Shown: piece after piece, positions 46,773-58,766 of the stretch
Layout: each line of letters starts with the position of its first letter
How positions within the stretch are numbered: position 1 is the first letter of the stretch
Assembly (NCBI GenBank): GCA_017607445.1
Contig: JAEVHH010000003.1
Span: 1,550,001-1,614,000 of the forward strand
From: Histoplasma ohiense
Taxonomy: Eukaryota > Ascomycota > Eurotiomycetes > Onygenales > Ajellomycetaceae
DNA: 64,000 nt
Reading direction: 5' to 3'
The notes under the pieces: generated by a model
The model's database searches: none
Told to the model about the DNA's origin: nothing
The model's input: only the letters and a program-made list of their open reading frames with translations
Program-made: the position numbers and the translations under genes

Positions 46773-49118
46773 ATGGCGATCCAATCGGTGGCAGTTTTCC
46801 GCCTTGTATTATTGTTCGCATTTATGCAATTGGTTGTCGCGAGTATACGTGTGGATGTGTGTATGCTTTCCTCTTTAAGTTTTTAAACGTTGTGTGTGGT
46901 TAGGGGGGGGGGGGGAAGGAGCTCTAGGATCTTCCCTTTATTGGTTTAACATCACCAAATAATACAATTGAGCTATATATTCATTTGTTAAACCGTCCCA
47001 CCTCCCACACTTGACGGCGCAATCCAACTAATCAATTTCAATCGATCAGTGGCAAGACCCCCTTTCGATCCCCGGACCAGAAACTGATGACGCCGACCTG
47101 AAGGCTCGCTACCCAGTCCATAAATTCAAAACCCTCATAGACCACTTCCCCTCTGATCCGCGTTACGAACCACACACGGGGGAGAAATTCGACCTGCGCT
47201 ACTGGTTTGATGCCAGTCACTACAAGAAGGGTGGGCCGGTAATCGTGTTACACGGCGGCGAGGCGAATGGCGAAGGTCGCCTCCCATTCTTGCAAAAGGG
47301 CATTGTGAAAATACTCAGTGAGGCAACTCATGGCCTTGGCGTCATTCTGGAACATCGCTACTATGGCCAGAGCTTCCCGACGGCGAACCTGTCGACTGAG
47401 AGCTTGCGATTCCTGACCACTGAGCAAGCACTGGCAGATTCGGCCGATTTTGCGCAGAATGTTGTGTTTGAGGGATTTGAGGATGTGGATTTGACGGCAA
47501 AGGGAGGGAATGCGCCTTGGATTGCATATGGAGGGTCGTATGCAGGAGCACAGGTGGTACGTTCTTCCTCTTCTTTTCTTTTCTTTTCTTTTTCTTTTCG
47601 GTCCCTTATCTGTTTAGCTATTTGAGGGGGAGGCAATAGCTCTGGATGGTTTGCACCACCTTCTTTGACCAGACACTGAATTGTGCCCAGGCATTCCTCC
47701 GCGCCCAGTATCCCGATATCTTCTGGGGGGCTATCTCATCGTCCGGTGTAACCAAAGCCATCTACGACTACTGGGAATACTTCGAACCTGTCCGAAAATA
47801 TGGTCCGCCAGAATGTGTCTCCACCACGCAGAAATTCGTGGACATGGTTGATACAATCATAATCGGCCTCAGCGACCCAAAGAAAACGAAGAGACTGAAA
47901 AGTTTCTTCGGTCTGGAAGGGTTGACGCATAATGATGACTTTGCGAATGTCCTTGCGTGGGGTATCAGCTATTGGCAGTCTGTCAACTGGGACCCGAAAA
48001 TTTCAACACGCAAGTTCGACTACTACTGCGGCAATATCACGGCAGATGAGTTGTTGTATGGAAATGGTGATTTGAAGGATGAGGCGGAGGAGCTCCTTAT
48101 TGCAGGGGGTTATGCAAAGGAAGTAGGGACTCTGGCGAATCGGCTTCTTAATTTCGCCGGCTTTTTGCATCACGATCAACTGGTCTATTGCAAGGAGACT
48201 GAACAGACAATGGATGAATGTCTTGGGCAACATGATATGGCATGGTTTAAGAATGATAGCCTTGCACAGGCTGATAATCGGTGCTGGCCATATCAGGTGT
48301 GCACGGAGTAAGTGAAACCCCGGCCCGCACTTCTTGGAGATTTTCTGGATCAGATGCGAGAAAAGGAACGAAACCAGGTAGAACCTTGGATTTAATATCT
48401 GGGTACCCAGACTGACTCTATCTTGATCTACTTCCTTGCTCATAGATGGGGCTTCCTCCAGGTCGGCAGCACGGTCCCCCAGGATCAAATGCCCATGGTC
48501 TCACGCCTGATCGACCTCGAGTACGCCAGCATAATGTGCCGAGAAGCCTTTGGAATCTACAGACCTTCGGACGTTAATAGAGTCAACAAATATGGGGGGT
48601 TCGACATTGAATATGAGCGGCTGGCCTTCATTGACGGGGAAGTCGACCCCTGGCGCCCAGCAACACCTCATTCTGAAATGGCTAGGCCACGGAAAAGCAC
48701 GCTCGAAAAGCCGTTTATTTTGATCGAGGGGGCTGGACATCATTGTGAGTTATGCTTTCCACGTCCTGTTTCTGTTTTGAGTTTCTTTAGTATCGCTGCT
48801 GATGAGAACTGCTCGATGTTTGAAGGGGATGAGAATGGAATGCTTGCGAATGAAAGCACACCAATGCTCCCTCCCAAGGCCGTAGCAGACGCACAGGCAC
48901 AGGAAGTCAAATTTGTGAAGAAGTGGATGAAGGGTGAGTTTTAAGATTCCAGAAATCCCATGATCGTTCTTTGTCCAACCAGCCTTTTGGCATCTGGAGG
49001 CCTCTGCAAGTATGAATATGGAATGGACTCCGCTGACAGAATATTTCCTTTAGACTGGGAACAGGAGTTGCGGCAAAGACTAACTAATAAGCAAAAAATG
49101 ATCTCCCACGGGGACTGA
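46773..49118 (+). CDS. secreted serine carboxypeptidase, family S28 (prolyl-carboxypeptidase type)
   Basis: Six exons (46773-46856, 47050-47556, 47691-48307, 48446-48744, 48826-48933, 49054-49118) join in phase to 559 residues. S28 enzymes cleave after proline (Pro-Xaa carboxypeptidase or dipeptidyl activity), usually outside the cell or in the vacuole. Visible are a signal peptide (AVFRLVLLFAFMQLVVAS); the oxyanion/early motif GGPVIVLHGGEANGEGR; the catalytic serine in YGGSYAG; the aspartate in FIDGEVDPWRPAT; and the histidine in EGAGHHWDENG. That last motif exists only if the 81-bp stop-free intron 48745-48825 is removed; reading through replaces the Trp-Asp-Glu after HH by a Cys-rich insert. 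An NADELxxG-type region and several N-glycosylation sites fit a secreted protein. Start: ATG 46773, first in frame, directly before the signal peptide. Confidence 0.94.
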
Positions 49119-50806
49119 AGATAAGAGGGATATGGTTCCTGAGGATATATGCAGTTTATTTTATTTTTTTGGAGGTAAATATTAATGTCAATGGATCATC
49201 TGTAACCACGAATTGGCACCGAAGTACATCGTAGTTGCTCCGGGTATCATATGTTTCTGCCCGTGCTCCATACATATTCTCTGTAATCCTAGGGTTACCC
49301 CCACTTTGAAATCGTCGAAATAGTACGTGCCTGTCTGTCAAGAGGACTGTCGGTCAGCTGAAGCCTGGTAATGACATAGTTCTTATGACATCCGCCAGCT
49401 CTCACACGATTTATTCGGGTACGAGCATTCTCGAGTCATCTGCCCTTGCAGCATCTTCCAAGCCTCAAACCGTAGCATCGGCATAAGGAAACGCGGACAC
49501 ATATCTCATCGCGTTCTTGGCCATTACGTCCTAGCAGCGCAGGGAGCTATATAGGTCTAGAGATGCGGGTGACCTGTCGCACTCCGCATCAGGCTCAATT
49601 CCAGATTCCATGAACCTGGAACCGAGGCGATCTGAGCTCTTCAACAATTGTGGGATAGACTCATGATGCTGGTCCAGATCTTTTGGGGGAACGAGCTTCG
49701 CGTTTTGTTCTAGACAACGGGCCAATCGATTGCCCGTATTGCGGCACGGGAATGCGGATATGCCGTTGACAAGAGGCCAGATCCAGGGCACTTGCTGTGG
49801 GGACAGAAAAAGAAAAGAAAAACAGGAAAGGGATCGAGGGTGATTCGTTGATGGCGGGGGAGCGCTGAATGTGATTTTTTATTTTCAAGAACCGACGAAC
49901 GACGGTAACTGGTGAGGTCTCGGACTGCGTTACCAGTGTGTGCAAGGCTTTATTATGATTGCTATTACTGTTGTTGTATTCGTTGTCACCAATTTCCTTT
50001 GCCAGGGAATGCATTTGCCTCTTCGTTTGTTGATGAATGTCGACTTCGAGAGCAAGTGTTTCTGATCCCTGAGCTGGTGTTTGTCGCCAAATCTTAGTGC
50101 CGGTGTTTTTCGTCTCTCATTTCTCTTTGGCATCGCGATAACATTAAACAGCGGAAGAGTCGAAGAAATCATGTGAAGAAGTTACTGGACAGACGAACGA
50201 ACAAGGTATCTAAGATATAGATAGATTACTGTAACTGGTTAAGGGGGACAAACCTTCCGGCAATACGGTTTCGTGATCGATCCCACGACGACGACGAGTC
50301 CAGCACCCGAGTCCCCAACCAGCCAAGGCTTACCGGGCATCCCGACATTTATTCTTGTCGCCTTTCTACAACGGTTGGCCGTATACACCGTCGCCCTGGC
50401 TGGCACACAGAGAACCAGGAGCATTGAGCTGGTCACATTCGATCATCCTTCCCCCTCCGCAAACGGTTTACAGTCACCCCCACGCTACCCTCGCCCTGAC
50501 AGGTTAAGGTCCGCAAAGGAAGACAAAAGAGGAGGAAGAGGTGGATCGGATCCTGCTTCTTCAACAACTAGTTCTGCTGCTCCTAGAGGCTGGTGGGAAA
50601 GCGTAGAGGATCATTTTTCTCGGCCTGACGGAGTTGCGGACAGAAAGAAGCCATCTCCGGAGGGAAGAGTACATAAATGGGAAGCGCGGCGGGATACTGA
50701 AGACGATCACTATTCTGAGACGGGGGGTGCTGTGAGCCTTAGGAATAGGAATAGGAATACCAGACGGCGCCGTTGGGGGACCCAGACAAGGGACGACGAC
50801 GACATT
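49119..50806. other. intergenic: peptidase 3' region and SPX transporter leader
   Basis: 1.69 kb. The last 534 nt (from 50273) are open in the same frame as the SPX transporter but contain no ATG in that frame. The translation there is low-complexity Ser/Pro/Arg and I treat it as leader. No other gene is supported. Confidence 0.55.
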
Positions 50807-53802
50807 ATGAAGTTCTCCCACAGCATCCAGTTCAATGCTGTACCGGATTGGAGCAACTATTATATTGCATATAGCAATCTGAAGAAACTGTGAGCTTCCG
50901 CCTTGTCCCACCGATGATTTTCCATGTGCTATGATACCCTATGATATTCCTATTTGAAGCTGTTGCGCTAGCGTTTTTGTAAGATTTGATTTTGTTTACT
51001 CCTTGCTAATAAATGTACTTATCCTGTTGGTTGGTAAAGGATATACTCGCTCGAAAGGCAGGTCAACCGTCTCGACGATACTGGCGAAACTGTCGAGTCT
51101 GCCCCCCTCCTCGACACTTCGGTAGACACTGATGCTGTGTTTCGCCGTGCTCTTGACGGCGAGCTAGAGAAGATATGCTCTTTCTTCCATCCCACCGAGG
51201 CCGAGCTTTACGAAGAGGTCGAGAATGTTGTCAAAGATGAGGAAACGTATATGCAAGAAACGAAGGGGTTGAATATGGATTCGGTCGGGGACACAGTGGT
51301 CCGAACTCGAACATTGAGTTTCAATTCTCCTCGTCGTGAACCTGCTTTCCGCAATTCTGGTTTCGGAGCCCAGGGCGGGGACGAACCAAGATATAAGCGT
51401 GTTAGAGAAACTGCGGTTGGCGAAGTTGCTGCTAAGAATCAGGACGTTAATACCGATGATGATGATGAGATGGATATCGATGAACCCCAAGATCAGGCCG
51501 GACGTCGTCGCTCGCTCCGGAAGGACAGCCCCAAGCATGTGGCTGGTGAACTGCTAGACCGTTCTGTGAGCAATATGAGCGAGTTGAGAACTCCGATCGG
51601 TGGCCCTGATACGGATCACGATTCTACTCTTGATCCCAACTATTCCGCCTTATATAATTCTGGCATATCGCTGAAGAAGCGCATCATTAGCATATATGTT
51701 TCGCTTTGCGACCTCAAGTCGTTCATCCAACTCAATCGAACGGGCTTCACGAAGGCATTGAAAAAGTATGATAAAACCCTCGATCGCAGCCTTAGGCGTC
51801 AGTATATGAATACTATCGTCTTAACCGCCTATCCATTTACGAATCCCACAATGGAGCTGCTCAATGGCCGCATTTCTGGAATTGAGAAGCTCTATGCGGA
51901 GCTCGTCACTAAGGGTGACCTCGCGCTTTCCAAGCGGGAATTGAGATTACATCTCAGGGAACATGTTGTGTGGGAACGGAACACTGTGTGGCGGGAAATG
52001 ATTGGTATCGAACGCAAATCACAGGCAGCGAATATGGGCGTACGACGGACGCTCCTTGCAGGGGACCAGGATCCTCTGACTGCACAGAGACAGGGTGATG
52101 AGCAAGAGCCTACCAGCAAGGAAATTATGACTCCCGTAGGACGATGTCCCGTCCCAACGTGGCTACTTAGCTCTACTTTTTTCATGCTGGTAGCCATCGT
52201 GATTATCTTCTGCGTTATGCTGGTGCTTCCGATTATGTCGAAGCCAGAGCAACAGAATTGCCTAGCTATGTTGGTTTTTGTCAGTTTACTCTGGTCCACA
52301 GAGGTAAGTTTCACTATTGTTTACAACCACGGCTTTGGGTACATTTGCTGATAAAATTATATTATCAATATAGGTGATCCCACTTTTCGTCACATCATTG
52401 CTTGTCCCCTTCCTTGTGGTCACTCTCCGCATTATGCGAACCGAAGAGAAACCCTACCGGCGCCTAAGCTCAAGAGAAGCAACCGGAGCTGCTTTCGCGG
52501 CGATGTGGACGCCCGTCATTATGCTCTTGCTTGGCGGCTTTACTATTGCTGCTGCTTTGTCGAAATATGACATTGCCCGGAGGATGGCAACATTTGTCTT
52601 GAGTAAAGCGGGAACGAAACCACGAATTGTTTTGGTCACGAACATGTTTGTCAGTATGATATTGAGTATGTTCATTAGCAATGTAGCGGCTCCGGTTTTG
52701 TGTTTTTCCATCATCCAGGTTCGTTGTTTCCCAAGTATTCCCCCAACCAAAAGACAAGCTCGGATTGTCTGATTGATTAACGGCGCCTAATAAATAAATC
52801 AACAGCCAATGCTCCGAAACCTCCCCACAGACTCCCGGTTCTCTAAAGCCCTTATCCTGGGCATCGCCCTAGCCTCTAACGTCGGCGGCGCTGCATCCCC
52901 TATCGCATCCCCGCAGAACATCATCGCCCTCCAAAACATGAACCCAGCCATAAGTTGGGGGACCTGGTTCTTCATTGCCCTACCCGTTTGCATCATTTGC
53001 ATCATCGGAATCTGGATTCTTCTTCTCGTCACTTTCCATCCGGGTCGTGGCACTACAATCGTCCCCATTCGACCAGTCAAGGACAAATTCTCTGGTGTGC
53101 AATGGTTCATCACCCTCGTGACCCTCTTCACTATCATCCTCTGGTGCGTCAGCCACGAGCTCGAAACTACCCTGGGTGACATGGGCGTTATCGCCATTAT
53201 CCCGCTGGTGTTATTCTTCGGCACGGGAATCCTCACCAAGGAAGACTTCAACAACTTTCTCTGGACCATCATCATCCTCGCCTCGGGCGGCCTCTGTCTG
53301 GGACACGCCGTCACTTCGTCAGGCCTTTTGCATACTATTGCCAAAGCTATCACGGAGCGTGTGGGTGATTTCAGCCTGTATGGTGTCCTCATGTCATTCA
53401 CAGGCCTCATTTTAGTTGTGGCTACATTCATCTCGCATACCGTTGCAGCCCTGATTATGCTCCCACTTGTCCAGCAGGTGGGCGCAAGCATGAATCAGCC
53501 CCACCCGAATCTGCTGGTTATGGGCAGTGCCCTGATGTGCTCCGTTGCCATGGGTTTGCCGACCAGCGGGTTTCCAAATATGAGTAAGTAAACCACTTAG
53601 TGAAACGCAAATTTAGTTCTTGGCATTCGCTCATCACATCTCTTTCCTGTCTATAGCTGCTATTATGATGGAAGTCCCTGAAACCGGCCAACGATATCTC
53701 CGTGTCCGCCACTTCGTCACTCGCGGTGTTCCGGCGAGTATTTTGTCATTTGGTGTGGTGGTTACTATGGGCTATGGGCTGATGATTGTTGCGGGTCTGT
53801 AA
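50807..53802 (+). CDS. SPX-domain low-affinity phosphate transporter (Pho87/Pho90/Pho91 type)
   Basis: Five exons (50807-50889, 51040-52303, 52374-52718, 52806-53583, 53657-53802) join in phase to 871 residues. These are Na+/sulfate-carrier (DASS)-fold phosphate transporters whose N-terminal SPX domain senses inositol pyrophosphates. SPX starts at MKFSHSIQFNAVPDWSNYYI and continues IAYSNLKKLIYSLERQV, then ELEKICSFFHPTEAELYEEV, and ends KALKKYDKTLDRSL; the Lys cluster KKYDK binds the ligand. A long acidic/Ser insert including TDDDDEMDIDE splits SPX (about residues 110-200). The membrane part has about 12 segments with family motifs LASNVGGAASPIASPQN and VMGSALMCSVAMGLPTSGFPN. Plasma-membrane (Pho87/90) or vacuolar (Pho91) location cannot be told from the sequence. 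Start chosen because SPX domains begin at this MKF. Confidence 0.94.
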
Positions 53803-54444
53803 AGTCTGTGCGGCGGTTACGAGTGTTCTTTTCGACTCCTTCAACTTATCAACCTCCATTAGATTTGCTGCTTTATCCACTTGTATAGTTCAGTTTGGAT
53901 GCTTTTTCTTTCGCATCAAGGTACGGACACGCTGTCTCTGATAAGGATTTTCCCCCATACTCTGTTACCTTTATTTATTTGCCACTGCGATATGCGATTT
54001 GGTGGGCGGTTTGAATGAGTTAACTGAAGGAATCAACATGGCGTTTTAGTACCCTGTTCATTTTGTTTATCTAATTTGTTTTGTTCACGCACCTTCTACC
54101 TCATATACTTCTCTTCTACTTCTTTCACCTTTATTTTGAAAATAGTTTATACCTTATAGTATAAATGGATCTGCCGCGTGTTGCAAGTCTAATATCCGTA
54201 GGCGCGAATCAATCAACAAGACAGCGGAATCTAACTAAAGATGTCATGTCATCCATTGATATCAATTTTATTAATAACTTCAAGAAGAAGAAAAAACATA
54301 ACAAAAGACTACGTAGTTTGCAAAAAAAAATAAAAAGTCTAACCCAAAGAAAGAATCAAATATCGACTCTTTAGCTGGTCAGATAAAAATACTCGAAGTC
54401 TATCTCAAAGAAATCCCCCCAAATTTCAATAAAATCTGCAAAAA
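53803..54444. other. convergent intergenic region
   Basis: 642 bp between the stop of the SPX transporter and the stop of the GPI-like protein gene. The right half is A-rich. The 69-codon frame at 54165-54374 is Lys-rich low complexity. No feature is supported. Confidence 0.55.
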
Positions 54445-55316
54445 TCAGAGAACCATCAACGGCAAAACCAGAACAAACAAAGCCCCTAAGAAGAGCAGAG
54501 GTGCTTTTGAGCCAGTGGCAGCCGTGGATATTCCACCTCCTCCTCCTTGCTTAGGCTTATCCTTGAATTTGAACTTCTTCTTCTTCTTGGACGTCTTTCT
54601 ATCTGTCGAATCCTTTTCATTCTCCTTGTCCTTATCCTTCCCATTTTCGGGTTTGCCTTTCGGGTTTTTATCTGGGGAAATAGAGTAGAAAACGTTAGCT
54701 TCAAACTGGTACTTATAGAAAACGCCTCCAAGGGTAAAATGGATCTGGGGTTCCGGAGATGATAAAGATGGAAGAAAGAGAAAGGAAAGGGAACGCAAAA
54801 GAAGAAAAAGAAAGGAATGGAAGAAGTAAATAGAAGTACATGGAGTGGGCAATACGAATTAATGTTATGCAAGAGAAGGAGACTCAAAGGTTCAAGGGAA
54901 TGGAAACAACCAAGCCCATCATAAGGCGCATCACAAATTGCCGAATCAGCCTGGACCATAATGTTTACTGGGTTGAATTACCTTTATCTCCTTCCATTTT
55001 CTTGAGAGGATCAAATATGTCCTTAAACTTCGCAAGACCACGAGCAGAAACATCCGAAACCGGACGTGCTATGACAATTGGAGTCTATATTGTCGAAGCC
55101 ATGCTAGTATTAGTAATGGAGAATAGTGATCTCAATCCAGTGGAGACTACATATATGCTCTATATAAATATCATTCTATTTGAAAGCCAGCGGACAAACC
55201 TCCATGGTTGATTTGATCAGATTAGCTCCTGTTAACTGGGAGCCTATGGGTATAGAGATCGACCGCACTGCGGCAAATGCTGCGAGAAGGGTGAGGCATA
55301 GAGTGATGACCTTCAT
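54445..55316 (-). CDS. small secreted Lys-rich protein with GPI-like C-terminal tail (unknown family)
   Basis: I do not recognise a family. Three exons (54445-54671, 54982-55084, 55200-55316) join in phase to 148 residues. Exon 1 encodes a signal peptide (MKVITLCLTLLAAFAAVRS). Exon 2 encodes a short basic region (ARGLAKFKDIFDPLKKMEGD). Exon 3 encodes a Lys/Glu/Asp-rich stretch (GKDKDKENEKD, TSKKKKKFKFKDKPK), a Gly5 hinge, small residues (STAATGS) and a hydrophobic end (APLLFLGALFVLVLPLMVL). That order is typical of GPI anchoring with omega near Ser/Gly, or of a tail-anchored protein. Introns are GT-AG; intron 1 contains TTACTAATAC and intron 2 GCTAACG, both good branch sites. No single open frame shows this gene. 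The alternative acceptor CATAG at 55073 would break the frame. Function unknown; a surface protein is inferred. Confidence 0.65.
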
Positions 55317-56689
55317 CTCAGTTGTCCGATAGAGAGTCCGCATGAATCTATGAGGAGTTCGAGGCTCGAGCCTCAGGGAATAATAACTTGGTGTCGGCCA
55401 GAGTAGGGAGAGAAGATGAAGTCGTGGGAAAGTTGAAGCCGTAGGTAGAAAGAAGGAAAGACAAAACAGTCTAGCCCTCGTGCTTATTTTTATAAGAATG
55501 ACTGGAAGGCTTCAATACTAAAGAATCGCCAATCGCCTGTGGCCAGTATCATCTGGAGTTTCTTAATGTCAAGAGTATCGGACAAAGAACCCTAACATGA
55601 GCACGTCTGAGCAAGTTGGGCAAAACATAAATCTGTAACTTGAGAATCTATCTGCTGGGGGGTAAAGCTGTTCAAACCTGGCTGAATCCGTCTCTGCAAT
55701 ATATGTTCGAAGAAAGTGTGACGCTGATAAAAGCAACACATAACACCACGTCATATTCAGCGAGCAGCAGAAGATGGAAAGTCACAATGGCATCGGCCAC
55801 AATGCCGCCTTTGTCTCCCGGTTTCAAGGAAATGCTGTGAATTAACATTGACTTGCAGGAACGAAGCGGAAGCAGGGAAAATCGGCTTAGGACGGAGGTA
55901 GAAGGTCGGTTGATTGTAACTTTTAGCAGATATCAGGGCTGCTAACAACTGAGAAAAATATTCCAGAAAGTGGAGCACATTACTCTGTACTATTTGCCAA
56001 ACTTATGGCAATGTGTTTTGAGATAGTTGATTGTTGAAACCAGCATGAACGTTGGTTGACTCCTGAAGTCATTAAACGGAGGTTGGCTTTGGGCCTGGGG
56101 GTGGGTGAGATGTGAAGGTTTTCAGAAATGTCGTTGGTGTATCAAATTGTTGGTAGTTGAAGAATCACATTTATACCCATACCCCCTTCGCTAGCGTCTC
56201 GATATTTCCTTCATCATGGCTGCCAGCCGAGCCATTTCAACTCAGAACTAGGACCCTTATCGCTGTGGAGCCCCGAAAGCATGTCCGTCGATATCCAGGT
56301 TTGAGAATAGTTCTTTACGTAGTAAGCATCAATTCGAGCAATAGTTAACTAGTTAACTAATGACGGCAATTCAAGCCTTTTAGCTGGTCACTCAAGGTAA
56401 TAAGAATCATGGTGGCTGTTGGTACCTTTAAAAATTTCTTGAAGTGGAGGGAAATATCAATGATGCCTGTCAGGTGTCTGCTTAAGGATTAAGAAATATA
56501 CAAATCAATCATACCTTAATCATTCATCAAATAATTAAATAAGTATAATTACACCTCTGCCCTTGGCTCCTCCCTAATCTTTTCCGCTTGCACGACATAG
56601 TCATCCAACAGAAAATCGCATATCGGCGACCATTCCCCCCCCACCTCTTCCCCCGCGGGTGATGAAATCCAATAACCATCAGAAAGAAT

Positions 56690-57159
56690 GATAGACAGAA
56701 ACAACCCCCAACTCCGCAATACAGTGATGACGAAGACCTGGGTTATTTCTCGGGGGATGATTATTCTCGAGAAACATACGACGATACCCAGGGAAGCACC
56801 AACAGAAGCCGAGAACCGCACAACGGCCGCAACCGCAACCACAATTGCGAAATGAACGACAAATTGACCCGCACAAACGACCCACGAACACAGCCTCAAC
56901 TCATCCGAGGATAAAGTGAAGCAACCATTCGAACGTGTCGGCCCCAGAAACGCCAATGGATGAGCCCGTCACCTATGCTCGTGGCCAGCGTTGTGAAATC
57001 CCTATGCGGGATGGGAATCCAAATAGGATGCTTAATACTGCTGAGAGGCCTCGAGAGGAGGAACAAGATTGCCTGAAACCGAACTTAAAGTCTAATCTGG
57101 CTGTAGAGGTAGAATTGAAAAGCAGTATACATGGTGATCTGACACTGGCTTTTCCGTAA
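56690..57159 (+). pseudogene. frameshifted remnant of a hypothetical protein gene
   Basis: Three overlapping + strand frames give protein-like sequence in turn. First is an acidic stretch with QPPTPQYSDDEDLGYFSGDD, ending in TAA near 56913. Next is a short piece with DKVKQPFERVGPRN ending in TGA. The third has PVTYARGQRCEIPMRDGNPN and CLKPNLKSNLAVEVELKSS, ending IHGDLTLAFP with stop at 57157-57159. The last part resembles the C-terminus of uncharacterised fungal proteins from memory; I cannot name a function. Frame changes within about 45 bp around 56,890-56,950 and the lack of an upstream start suggest decay or assembly indels. A 135-codon frame on the opposite strand (56549-56956) is hydrophobic because it is antisense to the acidic part; it has no ATG. 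Confidence 0.4.
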
Positions 57160-58519
57160 GCACAATCCACCTAATAATTTGGCTCTTATTCTCCTTGCTT
57201 GCCGAATCACTTTTTCCATTTCTGTTTTCGTTTCTGTTTGTGTTCTGCTTCCTTCATCTTCCTGTACTCCGAATTGTTACCTCTATTGATTGTAAGATTC
57301 GCTGAGTTTGACAATAATTGTGACGACCTTAATTTGGCAGGGCATAGAAAATGAAACGTTCGAACCCTCATTTTCCCTTTGAGTCCCGTTTCAAAGCATA
57401 AATTGTGTCTTGGTGGAGAAATGTGTTTCGAGACCTTTTTCCTTTGGTCGTCGCTTTCCAGTCATGGCACGCTTTATTAAATAGTAACTTGTAAAATATT
57501 AGGGGATACGCTCGCTGTGTCTGGTAAAAAATAGTGGAAATATGCATCAGGAAGCGAGAGATTTTCTTTGCTTTCCTTTCGTTGGCATTTGGGAGATGTA
57601 TCGGTTGTGTTTTTACTTCAACACCATACATTGTCACATATTCAGTCGTTGATTTGTATTTCGTTTGCAATCATAAATGCTTTATCTCAGACGTTCTTAA
57701 GGAGCTTTTGGCTGTCTGTAAAAATCGTACATCCATCATGAGCCTGCGGTTTGGTACTAAACATTGGAAATGGGCGCTGAGATTCCAACAAAGGCCAAGG
57801 GGTATTCCATAATTTACGCAAAAGTCGCCTGGCAATGTGATATCCTTTCGTATTATGATTGTGTCCTGTCCCCGAGCTCAAATCATGGTTCGAGCATTCT
57901 GCCATATTTGTACAGTACATCCACGTCGCGAACCCTGAAACTGGCGGGTAAACCATTCCGGAGCCAAGGAGATTTAAGAGAGGACGGAAGCATTTAGTGG
58001 TGCAAGATTGTGGTGTATCAAAGAAGAACTGGATAATTCTGGTTTCCTCTGATACGCTCCGCATGGTAACTTGGGACATGGCATAATTCCAATCCGATGT
58101 CGGGAATATTCAGGATCCATCGAGCATTCCAAGGATCTTCCATGCTGTTCTTGCTCCAAACCAAAATCGCTGAGTGGGAAGGAGCAAGTCGAGTGATCGC
58201 AACCCAATTCCGCTGTCGGATGCCATCTTGCTTGACATAGAGAACTCTTAGCAAAAGAAATTCCCCATTCTCCAGCACAAGGCCGACGAAAGACACTTGT
58301 TGCGCTCAACTTTATTTTTAAGTTCTAGTGATGCAAGTTTGATATACTAGTCCTAATATGTCCTAGTGTTGCTCGTTAGGGCATGGCATTTTCGACAAGC
58401 GAGCTCACTGTGCGAAATTCAACATTCCTTACGACGACGACGACAAGCTTCAAACTCCCGCGAAATTCACCACCGCCGACCACCGTGCGATATTCTGGTC
58501 AAGGACTACACGATACGAG

Positions 58520-58742
58520 GTGAGAAATATCTTCCTCCCTATTTTATTCCTAGGTTTTCAGACGCGTATTTCGAGATTCTGCGATGGTTTTGCTGTGGGG
58601 GATAAGGGTAACCCCACGAGAGTTTGTGCGAGGGCGATATCCAACGAAAAACACGCCATGGAAAAGTCGATCGCGGGAAACATATATCCGCGTTCTCACC
58701 GTTCTCGATTGAAATGCTGACTGTTGAGATTTTTTCTTTCAG
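58520..58742 (+). other. probable 5' UTR intron of the eS8 gene
   Basis: GAG/GTGAGA at 58520 and TTTTTTCTTTCAG ending at 58742 are good splice signals just 24 nt before the eS8 ATG. Introns at or before the start codon are common in fungal ribosomal protein genes. Removing it also takes out the ATG triplet at 58660. No transcript evidence. Confidence 0.45.
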
Positions 58743-58766
58743 TAGTCCAGTCCATCAACCGCAATC

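Larger units (their letters stand above)
55317..58766. other. intergenic with a gene remnant, upstream of eS8
   Basis: 3.45 kb. It contains the frameshifted remnant at 56690-57159 and, at the right end, the eS8 promoter and a probable 5' UTR intron (58520-58742). CGACGACGACGACAAGC near 58434 precedes the eS8 gene and may be a promoter element. Minus-strand frames at 57687-58309 look partly codon-like but have no ATG-supported, splice-supported model. Confidence 0.5.

Noticed and set aside
50273..50806. N-terminal extension of the SPX transporter
   Set aside because: There is no ATG in that frame, and SPX domains begin at the MKF motif found at 50807.
56549..56956. 135-codon minus-strand membrane-like protein
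   Set aside because: It has no ATG start (TTG), and its hydrophobicity follows from being antisense to an acidic + strand frame that looks more protein-like.
57687..58309. Minus-strand frames with partly codon-like sequence upstream of eS8
   Set aside because: One frame lacks an ATG, the others overlap in different frames, and no GT-AG model joins them; a decayed exon is possible but unsupported.
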